A stretch of 64,000 bases of DNA from an uncultured Clostridia bacterium (lineage in GTDB: Bacteria; Bacillota; Clostridia; Oscillospirales; Ruminococcaceae). Made by a program: the position numbers and the translations under genes. Position 1 is the first letter of the stretch, and every line of letters begins with the position of its first letter. The stretch lies in assembly GCA_947624375.1 (NCBI GenBank), contig CANQKD010000002.1, positions 1 to 64,000 of the forward strand. The letters are read 5' to 3'. The notes below the pieces were generated by a model, which did no database searches, was not told where the DNA came from, and worked only from the letters and a program-made list of their open reading frames with translations. Of the stretch, positions 23,004-32,826 are shown in pieces.

Positions 23004-25082
23004 TTATACATAGAACAGCATTTCGCCGTATGTAGGGTAAGGCCAGTATTTTGAGCCGACAAGCGATTCAAGTTCATCGGCAGGGGTACGCAGAGCTTTC
23101 ATGGCAGGCAGCACCTTATCGCGGCAGAAGCAGGCTGTTTTTTCATAGTCTGTATACGCCGTCAGCTCGTCTGCATATGTTTTAAGCTCTTTATATGCGG
23201 CGTACATCTGCGACATAAGGTCGGTAAGTTTTTTGACCGTTTCGGTCTGGTAGTCGCACGCCGCATTGCAAGATGCCGCAAGCTGGGCGGTCTGCGCGTA
23301 ATCCCTTATGCACTCGGTAACGGCAGGGAAAATATCTTTATTCGCCATATCAAGCATGGTATTCGCCTCGATGCGGATAGTTTTTATATACTCATCAAGA
23401 AGTATCTCAACACGGGAATGTATCTCTGTTTCGGTATAAACGCGGTGGCGCTCAAAGAGCTCGACGTTCTTTTTATCTGCAAAGTGAGGGAGAGCGTCGG
23501 GAGTGGTAGGCAGGTCAACAAGACCTCTCTTCTTCGCCTCTTCCGCCCACTCTTTGCTGTAGCCGTCGCCGTTGAATATAATTGCTGAGCTTTCTTTTAC
23601 GGTATCGCGTATAAGCCGGGTTATGGCTTCGTTTATATCCTGCGCGCCCTCGAGCTTGTCCGCAAACTCGTCAAGAACATCGGCGACTATGGTATTTATA
23701 AAGGTGGTAGGCCCTGCGACAGACAGCTTTGAACCGGGTGAGCGGAACTCAAACTTGTTTCCCGTAAAGGCAAACGGAGAAGTTCTGTTGCGGTCGGTGG
23801 TATCTTTGACAAAGTCGGGGATTATATCCACGCCTATTTTCATGTACTGCCTGCCCGACTCGTGGTAGTGCTCGCCTTTTACTATGGCATCAAGTATGGC
23901 GGTGAGCTCATCGCCGAGGAAAATTGAGATTATTGCAGGGGGAGCTTCAGAGCCGCCGAGACGGTGGTCGTTGCCTGCGGAGGCTACCGACAATCTCAGC
24001 AGATCCTGATGCAGATAGACTGCCTTTATTACAGCGGTAAGGAAGATAAGGAACTGGGCGTTCTCGGCAGGCGTTTTGCCGGGGTTGAGAAGGTTCACGC
24101 CTGTGTTTGTAGAGAGCGACCAGTTTATATGCTTGCCCGAGCCGTTAACGTAATCGAAAGGCTTTTCGCTGAGCAGGCACTTGAATTTATGCCGTCTTGC
24201 GGTGCGCTTCATTATCTCCATCGTCAGCTGGTTGTGGTCGGTGGCGATATTTGCGATACTGAAAACGGGGGCAAGCTCATGCTGTGCGGGGGCTACTTCG
24301 TTATGCTTAGTCTTAGCAGGCACGCCCAGCCGCCAAAGCTGTTCGTCTAGGTCTTCCATATACGCCTGAACGCGCATTTTTATCGTGCCGAAGTAGTGGT
24401 CGTCAAGCTCCTGCGTTTTGGGCGGTTTTGCGCCGTAAAGAGAACGCGCGGTATAGATAAGGTCTTTCCGCTTTGAATACATTTCTCTGTCTATGAGAAA
24501 ATATTCCTGCTCCGCGCCGACATAGGGTATAACGCGTTTGGCATCGCTGCCGAGAAGTTTCAGCACCCTCAGCGCGGCTTTGTTGAGAGTTTCCATAGAC
24601 CGCAGCAGCGGCGTTCTTTTATCGAGGGCATCGCCGCCGTAAGAGCAAAAAGCCGTTGGTATGCACAGCGTATGGTTCTTTATGAACGCATATGAAGTTG
24701 GGTCCCAGGCGGTATAGCCTCTGGCTTCAAAGGTAGCCCTCAGACCGCCAGACGGGAAAGAAGATGCGTCTGCCTCGCCTTTGATAAGCTTTTTGCCCGA
24801 GAACTCCATTATAACGTGGGCGTCATCGGTGGGGGCAATAAAGCTGTCGTGCTTTTCGGCGGTTATGCCCGTCATCGGCTGGAACCAGTGGGTATAATGG
24901 GTCGCGCCGTTTTCAACTGCCCAGTCGCGCATGGCGGCTGCTATAACGTTGGCGGTCGAAATATCGAGCGATTTGCCCTCGTCGATGGTCTCTCTCAGCG
25001 CTCTGTAGACATCTTTAGGAAGACGTTTTTCCATTACTGCGCTGTTGAAAACGTCTTTTGCGAATATTTCGGGGATATTCAT
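23004..25082 (-). CDS. glnN: Glutamine synthetase type III
   Basis: Makes glutamine from glutamate, ammonium and ATP. At 692 residues it has the length of the GSIII family, the main form in rumen and gut anaerobes. It begins with an N-terminal GSIII-specific region (THYTHWFQPMTGITAEKHDSF), then the catalytic beta-grasp and barrel with QEYFLID, KHNEVAPAQHELAPVF, HINWSLSTN and FEFRSPGSK, and a C-terminal helical extension. SD GGAGG is 6 bases before the ATG. Ammonium assimilation is the expected role. The upstream region carries a hairpin-rich repeat island rather than a recognisable promoter. Confidence 0.95.
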   Translation of the reverse strand: MNIPEIFAKDVFNSAVMEKRLPKDVYRALRETIDEGKSLDISTANVIAAAMRDWAVENGATHYTHWFQPMTGITAEKHDSFIAPTDDAHVIMEFSGKKLIKGEADASSFPSGGLRATFEARGYTAWDPTSYAFIKNHTLCIPTAFCSYGGDALDKRTPLLRSMETLNKAALRVLKLLGSDAKRVIPYVGAEQEYFLIDREMYSKRKDLIYTARSLYGAKPPKTQELDDHYFGTIKMRVQAYMEDLDEQLWRLGVPAKTKHNEVAPAQHELAPVFSIANIATDHNQLTMEIMKRTARRHKFKCLLSEKPFDYVNGSGKHINWSLSTNTGVNLLNPGKTPAENAQFLIFLTAVIKAVYLHQDLLRLSVASAGNDHRLGGSEAPPAIISIFLGDELTAILDAIVKGEHYHESGRQYMKIGVDIIPDFVKDTTDRNRTSPFAFTGNKFEFRSPGSKLSVAGPTTFINTIVADVLDEFADKLEGAQDINEAITRLIRDTVKESSAIIFNGDGYSKEWAEEAKKRGLVDLPTTPDALPHFADKKNVELFERHRVYTETEIHSRVEILLDEYIKTIRIEANTMLDMANKDIFPAVTECIRDYAQTAQLAASCNAACDYQTETVKKLTDLMSQMYAAYKELKTYADELTAYTDYEKTACFCRDKVLPAMKALRTPADELESLVGSKYWPYPTYGEMLFYV

Positions 25083-25841
25083 AAATTACCTCCTGCATTG
25101 TGTGTTTATATTCTGAAAATGTGTTTATATGATAAATTATTTGCGCTAGCGCGCAGTGTCTTGTCGGCTTTAGCCTTCAGGCCACTATACTGCGACTTAA
25201 TCTCAAAGGCTATAATCCCTGTCAAGAAAGGAAAAGTTTTCGGTCAAGCCTTTTTCAAAAGGCTTGTCAGGTCGAGGGGCGAGCCCCTCGTCGCCGTCCG
25301 CAGACGGCGAAATCCCCTTACGGCAGGCGCTCCGCAAATGGGTGTAGCGGTCGTAAACGACCGCGAGAAGAATTATTTCGCCCCAAAATTTAAAAGCGAA
25401 ATAATTCTTCGGGCGTTCCCAACGGGAACGCTGCGCCCATGCAAGAGAGGGCGTTCCCTTTGAGAAAACCTTAGCTTTCTCTCCTGCGCGCGCTTGCGTG
25501 CGCAATAGTATTGTTAAAAGTATGCGCGTTTCTTGTTATGGATTTTTCGCTTTGTTCGGCGTTTCAGAATGAAACGCGGAAAGAGAGCGTTGCGCTACAA
25601 CAAGGAAAATCCCTCTCTTGCAGGGATTTTCCTCTTTCAAAATAGTCCACCGGACTATTTTGAAATTCACCTTTTTCGGAGCGCACTCCGTATTTTCGGG
25701 GGCGCTGCCCCCGTACCCCTGCAAGCCTTTTGAAAAAGGCTTGAGCGAAAACTTTTAGTTTCTTGACAGGGATTTAAAGTTTTGCGAACTGTGGGGCAAC
25801 GTGTGCGCTCCTGCGCTGCGCGTAAGCGCGATAAAAATCAT
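25083..25841. repeat. Hairpin-module island A
   Basis: 759 bases without a credible gene. Ends at ~25220-25266 and ~25720-25772 are an inverted repeat containing TCAAGAAA, AAGTTTTCG and AAGCCTTTTTCAAAAGGCTT. Between them lie perfect stem-loops: CGAGGGGC/GCCCCTCG (25273), CGCCGTC/GACGGCG (25292), CGGTCGT/ACGACCG (25348), GAAGAATTATTTCGC/GCGAAATAATTCTTC (25367), GCGTTCCC/GGGAACGC (25413), GGAAAATCCC/GGGATTTTCC (~25602), CAAAATAGTC/GACTATTTTG (~25638) and a GGGGGC/GCCCCC. Most of the modules recur in the islands at 47 and 61 kb. No transposase is present, so it may be a non-autonomous element. Confidence 0.75.
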
Positions 25842-26960
25842 CTACTTAAAATACATAAACAGCTGGCACTTTATCATACCATTATAGAGATTGCGGCGTT
25901 TATCGGCTTTTTTGCCGAAGAACCTTTCAAATTCCTCATGCGGTGAGATCACCACGCAGGGGTTGTCTTTATCGGGGTGCAGCACCTGCCCCATTTTTTT
26001 ATAAAGCTCCTCCGCCTGCTTTATTTCCAGCATTCTTTCACCGTATGGCGGATTGCACAGCGTTATCGCGCCTTTTTCGGGCTTGAACCTGCTGATGTCA
26101 ACATTATCTATCTTTACGCGAGAGGCAACGCCTGCCTTTTTGGCGTTTTCAAGCGAAAGGTCGGCGCACAAGGTATCTATATCAGAGCCGTGGGCGAAAA
26201 ACTTGCCGCTTTTGTTTATCTGCGACTTTGCGTTTTCCCTTTCCCTGCGCCACATTTCCTGCGGAAGCTCCTGCCAGCCCTCTGCCGAAAAATGCCGCCG
26301 TATGCCGGGAGCTATAGAAAGGGCTTTATACGCGCTTTCTATAAGAAAAGTACCCGAGCCGCACATGGGGTCGCACACAATACTGTCGGCTCTCACTCTT
26401 GCGAGGTCTGCGATGCCTGCCGCGAGAGTTTCTTTTATAGGCGCGCCGTTTGAACGCCTGCGGTAGCCGCGCTTATGCAGCCCCTCTCCGCTTGTATCGA
26501 GAAAAATTGTTGCGACATCTTTATAGATAGAAAACCTTACTATATGCTCACTGCCGCTTTCTTCAAGCCGTGCTTTGCCATACTTATTTTGCAGTCTGTT
26601 GACAATTGCTTTCTTGATTATAGACTGGCAGTCGGGTATGCTGGTGAGCTTTGAATGCAGCGATGAGCCCGATTTTACGGGGAACGCATCGTTTTTGCCT
26701 ATATAGTCTTCCCAGCGGATACTTTCAGCGCCGTCTATAAGCTGCGGAAAACTCTCGGCTGTGAACTGCTTCAGCACTATAAGAACTCTTTCGGCGGTGC
26801 GCAGCCAGAGGTTCGCTCTTGCTATCATATCCCGGTCGCCCTCAAAAAACACTTTGCCGTCGCTTACCGTGATATTCTCGCCGCCTATTTTGCTTACCTC
26901 AAATTTAAGTACGCTTTCCAGCCCGAAGTGGCAGGGGCAGCAAAATGTCAGTTTATCCAT
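25842..26960 (-). CDS. THUMP-domain RNA guanine-N2 methyltransferase (RlmL/YpsC-like)
   Basis: SAM-dependent RNA methyltransferase, predicted to modify 23S rRNA at a guanine N2 position as in RlmL. It has 372 residues from the chosen ATG. An N-terminal ferredoxin-like/THUMP region (~1-160) precedes the Rossmann methyltransferase core, with the SAM motif VCDPMCGSGTFLIE and the catalytic NPPYGER motif. The longer reading frame (to 27089) overlaps the upstream PBP gene, and the MDKLTFCCPCHFGLE start matches the family, so 26960 is taken. The SD is weak (GGATG). Confidence 0.85.
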   Translation of the reverse strand: MDKLTFCCPCHFGLESVLKFEVSKIGGENITVSDGKVFFEGDRDMIARANLWLRTAERVLIVLKQFTAESFPQLIDGAESIRWEDYIGKNDAFPVKSGSSLHSKLTSIPDCQSIIKKAIVNRLQNKYGKARLEESGSEHIVRFSIYKDVATIFLDTSGEGLHKRGYRRRSNGAPIKETLAAGIADLARVRADSIVCDPMCGSGTFLIESAYKALSIAPGIRRHFSAEGWQELPQEMWRRERENAKSQINKSGKFFAHGSDIDTLCADLSLENAKKAGVASRVKIDNVDISRFKPEKGAITLCNPPYGERMLEIKQAEELYKKMGQVLHPDKDNPCVVISPHEEFERFFGKKADKRRNLYNGMIKCQLFMYFK

Positions 26961-26980
26961 AAAAACACATCCAAACACAT

Positions 26981-27006
26981 ACGCCCAAGCATAAGCCAAG
27001 GCGTAT
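26981..27006 (-). other. Stem-loop between PBP and methyltransferase genes
   Basis: Minus-strand TACGCC...GGCGTA stem with an inner GC-TTAT-GC loop. No T-run follows, so it is more likely an RNA-stability or attenuating hairpin than a full terminator. Confidence 0.45.
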
Positions 27007-27013
27007 ATAGATA

Positions 27014-29290
27014 TCATCTGTTCTGAGTAGTAGTTGTTGTCTGCGACTGGGCAGGCTTTTTGTCTGTTGACTTTTTGCAGGACTTGCACTGCTCGGGGAT
27101 ATTATCAGACTTATAATAACCCGTTGCTTTTGAAGTGCAATTCGGAGAAGCTATAAGACCCGTTTTAGTGCAGTATTCCAGCTGCTGGACGTTATTATCG
27201 GGCTTGAAAGTCTTATTCGGTGAGCTATCGGCTATCTCGCCAAAGACATTTTTCCATATCTTTGCGATATTCTGATATTTGGACATATCGATTATCTCAG
27301 GTTTTTCATAGCCTATCCATATACCGCTCACATAGTCGGGCGTGCAGGCTACAAAGGTGAGATCCTGCCAGTTTTCCGAAGTGCCCGTTTTTGCTGCTAC
27401 TTCCACCGTATCGAGATTTGCAGCCGCGCCTGTACCGTCAGGACCTTCTACTACCTGTGTCATCATTCTGTTCATTACATACGCGGTATCGGAGCCTATT
27501 GCGGCAGTGCCATATGCGGTATGGTCGTATATGACTTTATCATCTCTGTCGGTAATACGCGAAACGAAAGTATGACCGTAATACATACCACCGTTGCCGA
27601 ATATCTCATAGGCAGAAACCAGCTCTGAAAGATACATACCTCTTGTAAGTCCGCCGACTGTCATAGGCGCATACTGAATATCGCTTCTGCCGGCATCGTC
27701 CATCGCGACAAGTGTAGTTACACCAAGTGACCCTTGCAGGAAGTTGAAACAATACTGCGGTGTGAGCTTTCTGACAAGCTGGGCAGCGCCGGTATTTGTA
27801 GATTCTTCGAGCATTTTGGCAACTGTCATTTTCTTCTTTGTCCAGTGGGGGTCGTCGTCGCCGTACTCTGCATAGTTATCGGGGAAAAGCTGCTGTTTTT
27901 TGCTTCCCTCGGGCGCGAGGTCTATAGGTTCATCTTTAAGAAGTGTAGACCATGTTACCAGGTCCTGATCTATAGCCGGCGCATAAGCGGCTATCGGCTT
28001 TATGGTAGAGCCGGGCGATCTTGCTGCCATGGTAGCGTTGTTCCAGCCGCGCACATTGGTCTTCTCTCCCCTGTTGCCGACTACAGCAAGCACGTTGCCG
28101 CTGTAATCTATACATATAAAGGAGCTTAGCAGTTTATCGTCATCAAAGTTATACGACTGGAAGTTGCTGTCATCGAGGTATGCTTCCTCGAGCTTTTGCT
28201 GCATATTAAGGTCAACGGTGGTATATATCTTATATCCGCCGCTGTAAAGGCGCTCGTTCGCGGTATCGTAATCAATGCCGTAGGTCTCCATTATCTCGTC
28301 TACCGCCTGATTTATTGCGGCATCTACATAATAAGAAGATATTGACGACTGCGAGGTAAGCGCTTCGCCCTCGGTAGAGTAGTTGATATCTCCTACGATA
28401 ACGAGCGATTCAAGGTCTGCGAGAGCCTGATAATACTCATCGGACGAGATAGCGCCGTTTTCAAGCATCGCGCTTAAAATATACTGCGCTCTTTCGCGGT
28501 TGTTTTCTATATTATAGTAAGGGTTGTTTTCGGTAGGTGACTTTACTATTGCGGTAAGTGTTACAGCCTGCGCGAGCGTAAGATTTTTGCAGTCTTTTGC
28601 AAAATAGAAGTTGCTGGCTGCCTGCACGCCGTTGAAGTTATAGCCCTCGGCTCTGCCAAAGAATATAACGTTGAGGTACGCTTCCAGGATATCGTCTTTT
28701 GAATAAGTCCGTTCGGTATTTATAGAGCGGAATATCTCTCTTATCTTTCTGGTAACGCCTTCAACGCCGTCGGCGGCATCATCGTGGGTGATATTCTTGA
28801 TAGTCTGCTGAGTTATGGTAGAACCACCCTGCTGACCCTCATATATAGGTATGAAGATATTTACGAACGCGCCGAATGTACGCTTGAAGTCAACGCCGTC
28901 GTGGTCATAGAACCTTTCGTCCTCGGAGCATACTACGGCATCTATCATATATCTTGAAATATCTTCAAGGTCTGTCCAAATCATTCTGTCGCCCTCGGAA
29001 GAAAGCGTATAGTACACTTCCCACTGCTCATTAGTGCCGTCATAGTCGGGGTTGGGAGCGAGTATTCTTGAAGTATAGGTAAGGTTTATATCTTCAAGAG
29101 AGACATAGTCCGAAGTTGAGTCGGAAAAGTAATTGAGTACATAGATAGTTATAGCCGTAACGAATACCGAGCCTGTTATGACGATTATAAGTATCAGCGA
29201 ACAGAGCAGTGTACCCAGCACACCGCACGTTTTGCTGACTGTTTTCATTATTTTTTTGCGCTTAGCGCTTTGATATCTTTTATTCTCCAT
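27014..29290 (-). CDS. Class A penicillin-binding protein (PBP1A family)
   Basis: Bifunctional peptidoglycan synthase of 758 residues. One transmembrane helix near residues 19-50 anchors it. The GT51 glycosyltransferase domain contains CSEDERFYDHDGVDF and GGSTITQQTIKN. The transpeptidase domain contains the active-site SPGSTIKP, the second motif EESTNTG and KTGTSE. The C-terminal tail is Cys-containing (YCTKTGLIASPNCTS, CKSCKKST) and Lys/Gln/Thr-rich. SD GAAAGG precedes the ATG. It is separate from the ispH-rpsA operon upstream, which ends in a terminator at 29384. Confidence 0.93.
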   Translation of the reverse strand: MENKRYQSAKRKKIMKTVSKTCGVLGTLLCSLILIIVITGSVFVTAITIYVLNYFSDSTSDYVSLEDINLTYTSRILAPNPDYDGTNEQWEVYYTLSSEGDRMIWTDLEDISRYMIDAVVCSEDERFYDHDGVDFKRTFGAFVNIFIPIYEGQQGGSTITQQTIKNITHDDAADGVEGVTRKIREIFRSINTERTYSKDDILEAYLNVIFFGRAEGYNFNGVQAASNFYFAKDCKNLTLAQAVTLTAIVKSPTENNPYYNIENNRERAQYILSAMLENGAISSDEYYQALADLESLVIVGDINYSTEGEALTSQSSISSYYVDAAINQAVDEIMETYGIDYDTANERLYSGGYKIYTTVDLNMQQKLEEAYLDDSNFQSYNFDDDKLLSSFICIDYSGNVLAVVGNRGEKTNVRGWNNATMAARSPGSTIKPIAAYAPAIDQDLVTWSTLLKDEPIDLAPEGSKKQQLFPDNYAEYGDDDPHWTKKKMTVAKMLEESTNTGAAQLVRKLTPQYCFNFLQGSLGVTTLVAMDDAGRSDIQYAPMTVGGLTRGMYLSELVSAYEIFGNGGMYYGHTFVSRITDRDDKVIYDHTAYGTAAIGSDTAYVMNRMMTQVVEGPDGTGAAANLDTVEVAAKTGTSENWQDLTFVACTPDYVSGIWIGYEKPEIIDMSKYQNIAKIWKNVFGEIADSSPNKTFKPDNNVQQLEYCTKTGLIASPNCTSKATGYYKSDNIPEQCKSCKKSTDKKPAQSQTTTTTQNR

Positions 29291-29349
29291 TTTATACGCC
29301 TTTCAGACATTTTAAACTGATATTATTTTGCCACGCACGACAAAATTAT

Positions 29350-29406
29350 TCGGTATGCCAAACCGATAGCCTGAAAATAGAAAGGGGGACGCAATATACG
29401 CCCCCT
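29350..29406 (-). terminator. Tandem terminators of the ispH-rpsA operon
   Basis: Minus strand: GGGGGCGTA/CGTCCCCC stem (29384-29405) then TTTCTATTTTC, followed by a second stem TCGGTTTGGCATACCGA (29350-29366) then ATAATTTTG. Confidence 0.75.
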
Positions 29407-29418
29407 AAGATCACAAAG

Positions 29419-31464
29419 TTATTCCTCTGCCGTATCTGCCGCAGTATCTTCCTGCTGAGCCTCTGCCTCAGCTTCAGCCTCGGCTTCTTCGGTAGCATCC
29501 TGTACTTCTTCAGCAGTTTCCTGTATTTCTTCAGCAATCGGTTCATCGGGGAGAAGCGCTCTTATCGAGAGGCTGATACGATGTGTATCGCTGTTTATCT
29601 CGGTGATCTTTACCTTTACCCTATCGCCGACTTTCAGAACATCGCCGACACTGTTTACTCTGGTATTAGCTATCTGCGAGATATGGATAAGACCGTCAAC
29701 GCCCGGAATGACCTGTGCGAACGCGCCGAACGAAGTTATAGAAACAACGGTAACTTCGATCTCCTGATCTACCGCATAGTTCTCAACAAATTTGTTCCAC
29801 GGGTTGTCGCTTTCCTTCTTATAAGAGAGGGCGATCTTGCCGTTCTCGGCATCTATATCCTTAACGAAAACTTCTACCTCGTCGCCTATAGAAACGACAT
29901 CGGAGGGGTGCTTTACTCTCTGCCATGAAAGGTCGGGCTTTCTTACAAGACCGTCAATACCACCGAGGTCAACGAACACGCCATAGTCTGTTATTGACTT
30001 GACTGTACCCTTTACGGTATCGCCTGCCTGAGTATTCTCAAAGAACCTGGCTCTTGCAGCCGCTCTTGCCTCTTTGGCTACGGCTCTTATAGAACCTACG
30101 GCTCTTTGTCTGTTAGCCTGCACCTCGAGCAGTTTGAAGTCAACTTCCTTTTTCACAAGCTCACCGAGGTCGTCGTCGCGCCTTGCGGTAGCCTGAGATG
30201 CCGGAACGAACACTCTCACTCCGTTATAATTGATAGTTACGCCGCCCTTTACCACGTTTGTAACAACGCCTTTGAGCACTCTGCCCTCGTCATAGGCAGC
30301 CTGCACTTCTTCAAAGCCCTTTGCGGCATCTACTTTCTTCTTTGAAAGAGTGACCATGCCTTCCTGATCGTTTGTTTTCAGCACGAGAAGTTCTACCTCC
30401 TCGCCCTCTTTTACGATGTCCTCAGGCTTGGCATTTGCGTCAAACGTAAGTTCATCAGCGGGAACAAAGCCCTGCTGCTTTGTACCGAGATCCACGAAAG
30501 CACCCTTAGCGTTTACACTCAGAACAGTGCCTGTCACTTTCTTTCCGATATGTATAGGCTTCAGAGAATTCTCCATTTCCTCGACCCAATTGAATCCCTC
30601 ATCATTCATAATATCACTCATTGTCTGTTGTACCTCCTTGATTATATAAGCCGGTGTCGATGCTCCGGCAGATATCCCTATATTAGCGGCATCTGAAAAA
30701 TTTATGCCGTATAGTTCCTGTGCATTTTCTATGAGAAACGTTTTACAGTGCTTCTCACATATTTCGGCGAGTTTATGGGTATTTGAGCTATGCTTACCGC
30801 CGACGATAAGCATAATGTCGCTTTTGGCGGCTATTTCAGCTGCCTCTTTCTGACGCTGCTCGGTAGCGCTGCATATAGTATCGAACACTGTGGCGTTTTT
30901 AAGCTTTTCATCTATTACCTGACGGCAGCGCTGCCACATTTCGGTATTATATGTTGTCTGCGAGAGCACTGCGACTTGGCTTTGAGCGAGTCCATGCTCA
31001 TCTATAAGCTTTGCAAGCTCCTTTTCATCGGAAAAAACATAAGGCTCTGAAGTGCAGTGGTCGGCTATGCCTTTTACCTCTGGGTGGTCTTTATCCCCTG
31101 CTATCAGTACTGTTTTGCCGCTCACGCTCTGGTCATACGCCGCTTTATGTATTCTGGCGACGAACGGGCAGGTGGCATCTACTATCTCACAGCCCTTTTC
31201 TTCAAGCTGTTTATAGACCTGTTTACCCACGCCGTGCGAACGAATTATCACTTTCATATCAGCCGTGGCTTCGTCTGGCGAATTTATTACCGACACGCCT
31301 TTAGCCTCAAGTTTGCTAACGACATCGTTGTTATGTATAATAGGACCGAGGGTGGTCACCTTACGCCTACTATCTAAATTATTATACACTATTTTTACGG
31401 CTCTGTCTACACCAAAACAAAAACCTGCGGACTTTGCAACAAAAAATTTACAATTTATTAACAT
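29419..31464 (-). CDS. ispH-rpsA: Fusion of HMBPP reductase (IspH) and ribosomal protein S1
   Basis: A 681-residue fusion. Residues 1-~280 are IspH, the last MEP-pathway enzyme making IPP and DMAPP, with the three [4Fe-4S] cysteines in SAGFCFGV, DATCPFV and TICSATEQRQ. Residues ~300-640 hold four S1 RNA-binding domains (e.g. GKKVTGTVLSVNAKGAFVDLG and GVDGLIHISQIANTRV), then an acidic Glu/Ala tail. This fusion is known in Clostridia. ATG 31464 is taken (GGTGG 6 bases ahead; ATG 31470 is also in frame). It overlaps the end of cmk-plsC by 17 bases, so the two are translationally coupled. Confidence 0.92.
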   Translation of the reverse strand: MLINCKFFVAKSAGFCFGVDRAVKIVYNNLDSRRKVTTLGPIIHNNDVVSKLEAKGVSVINSPDEATADMKVIIRSHGVGKQVYKQLEEKGCEIVDATCPFVARIHKAAYDQSVSGKTVLIAGDKDHPEVKGIADHCTSEPYVFSDEKELAKLIDEHGLAQSQVAVLSQTTYNTEMWQRCRQVIDEKLKNATVFDTICSATEQRQKEAAEIAAKSDIMLIVGGKHSSNTHKLAEICEKHCKTFLIENAQELYGINFSDAANIGISAGASTPAYIIKEVQQTMSDIMNDEGFNWVEEMENSLKPIHIGKKVTGTVLSVNAKGAFVDLGTKQQGFVPADELTFDANAKPEDIVKEGEEVELLVLKTNDQEGMVTLSKKKVDAAKGFEEVQAAYDEGRVLKGVVTNVVKGGVTINYNGVRVFVPASQATARRDDDLGELVKKEVDFKLLEVQANRQRAVGSIRAVAKEARAAARARFFENTQAGDTVKGTVKSITDYGVFVDLGGIDGLVRKPDLSWQRVKHPSDVVSIGDEVEVFVKDIDAENGKIALSYKKESDNPWNKFVENYAVDQEIEVTVVSITSFGAFAQVIPGVDGLIHISQIANTRVNSVGDVLKVGDRVKVKITEINSDTHRISLSIRALLPDEPIAEEIQETAEEVQDATEEAEAEAEAEAQQEDTAADTAEE

Positions 31465-32824
31465 TTGCATCCACCATAGAGGCTATACTGCCCATGATCT
31501 TATCCTTTACAGATTTCATATCGCGGATATTTGCGCTTTCAAGTTTCAGCTCCTCAGGGCTTATAGGTTTGCCGTAGGAGATTATGACTTTTTGTCTGAA
31601 TTTGAGTTTTTCGCCCTTGAAAGATATTGCGAGGGGTATTACCGGTACTTGTGCGAGGGCTGCGATAAGCGCGACGCCCGTTTTGCCTCTGCCGAGTTTG
31701 CCGTCTTTAGAGCGCGTACCCTCGGGATAGATAACGAGGTTCCTGCCCATTTCAAGCCGTTTTACAGACTCTTTTATAACACTTGTATCGCCGCTGCCGC
31801 GCACCACGGGGAACGCGCCGAGGAAGGTTATCAGCCATTTGAAGAAAATATTGCCCTTGAAGAGCTCCTCCTTCGCCATAAAGCTGCACGGCACACGTAT
31901 TCTCATAGCGGCGAACACGGGGTCGCGGTAGCTGCGGTGGTTTGAAGCTATTATATGCGATCCTGTTTTCGGCAGGTTCTCCAGTCCCTCATAGACTATA
32001 TCGAACTTTATCTTATATATAATAAAGATGATCCACCTGACTATTCCATAGAAAAACAGCTTTACACAGCCTATTTTTTTAGGGTCAGTGACGGGCTTTA
32101 TATCGCCAAGGTCTATAAGCTCACGGCGTGATGTTTTCTTCTCCTTATCTTTACGCTCGGCGAGTTTTTTCTCTATAACATCAGAGATCATCTGCACCGA
32201 CTGCTCTAAGTCATACTGCGTGGTATCAACTTCGACTGCATCGTCTGCCTTTTTGAGGGGCGCGATATCGCGGTGGCTGTCGTTATAGTCACGCTGATTT
32301 ATATCTTCTAAAACCTGCTCATAAGTAGAACTGTCGCCGGCTGCCTGAAGCTCTTTGAAGCGGCGCATGGCTCTTTCCTCTGCCGAGGCGGTAAGGAAAA
32401 TTTTAACGTCGCACTCAGGCAGCACGACAGTGCCAATATCTCTGCCGTCCATTACAGTGTCGTAGCGCTTGGCCAGATCGCGCTGCATTGAGAGCAAAAA
32501 CTCTCTTACCGCCGGAACAGCCGAGACCGTTGATGCACACATTGAAACCTCGGGCGTGCGCAGCAGAGAAGTAACGTCCTCGCCGCACAGCATAACGTGC
32601 TGAAAGCCGTCAACAAATTCAATGCTTATTTTTATCTCGGGGAGCTTCTGCGCCACTGCCTCGTCGTTTTGTATATCTACCTCGCCGCGCAGCATATACA
32701 GCGCTACCGCCCTGTAAAGCTCACCGGTATTTACATAGATATACCCCATTTTTTCAGAGAGCATTTTGGCTATTGTTGATTTTCCAGCCCCCGAGGGTCC
32801 GTCAAGCGCGATATTTACACCCAT
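31448..32824 (-). CDS. cmk-plsC: Fusion of cytidylate kinase and 1-acylglycerol-3-phosphate acyltransferase
   Basis: A 458-residue bifunctional protein. Residues 1-~222 are CMP kinase: the P-loop is DGPSGAGKST, and MDGRDIGTVV binds CMP. Residues ~240-458 are PlsC, which acylates lysophosphatidate: a membrane-associated stretch (FYGIVRWIIFIIYKI), the catalytic NHRSYRD (HX4D) and the PEGTRSKDG substrate motif. The enzymes are usually encoded by adjacent genes in Clostridia; here the frames are continuous with a Lys/Glu-rich linker (~222-240). It starts 2 bases after the FAD enzyme's stop and overlaps ispH-rpsA. Confidence 0.93.
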   Translation of the reverse strand: MGVNIALDGPSGAGKSTIAKMLSEKMGYIYVNTGELYRAVALYMLRGEVDIQNDEAVAQKLPEIKISIEFVDGFQHVMLCGEDVTSLLRTPEVSMCASTVSAVPAVREFLLSMQRDLAKRYDTVMDGRDIGTVVLPECDVKIFLTASAEERAMRRFKELQAAGDSSTYEQVLEDINQRDYNDSHRDIAPLKKADDAVEVDTTQYDLEQSVQMISDVIEKKLAERKDKEKKTSRRELIDLGDIKPVTDPKKIGCVKLFFYGIVRWIIFIIYKIKFDIVYEGLENLPKTGSHIIASNHRSYRDPVFAAMRIRVPCSFMAKEELFKGNIFFKWLITFLGAFPVVRGSGDTSVIKESVKRLEMGRNLVIYPEGTRSKDGKLGRGKTGVALIAALAQVPVIPLAISFKGEKLKFRQKVIISYGKPISPEELKLESANIRDMKSVKDKIMGSIASMVDANVNKL

Positions 32825-32826
32825 AG

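Noticed and set aside
25203..25841. Insertion sequence with transposase
   Set aside because: Inverted ends are present but no frame resembles a transposase and no target-site duplication could be recognised.
27014..27089. 43-residue N-terminal extension of the RNA methyltransferase
   Set aside because: It would overlap the PBP coding end and has no counterpart in the family; the MDKLTF start fits.
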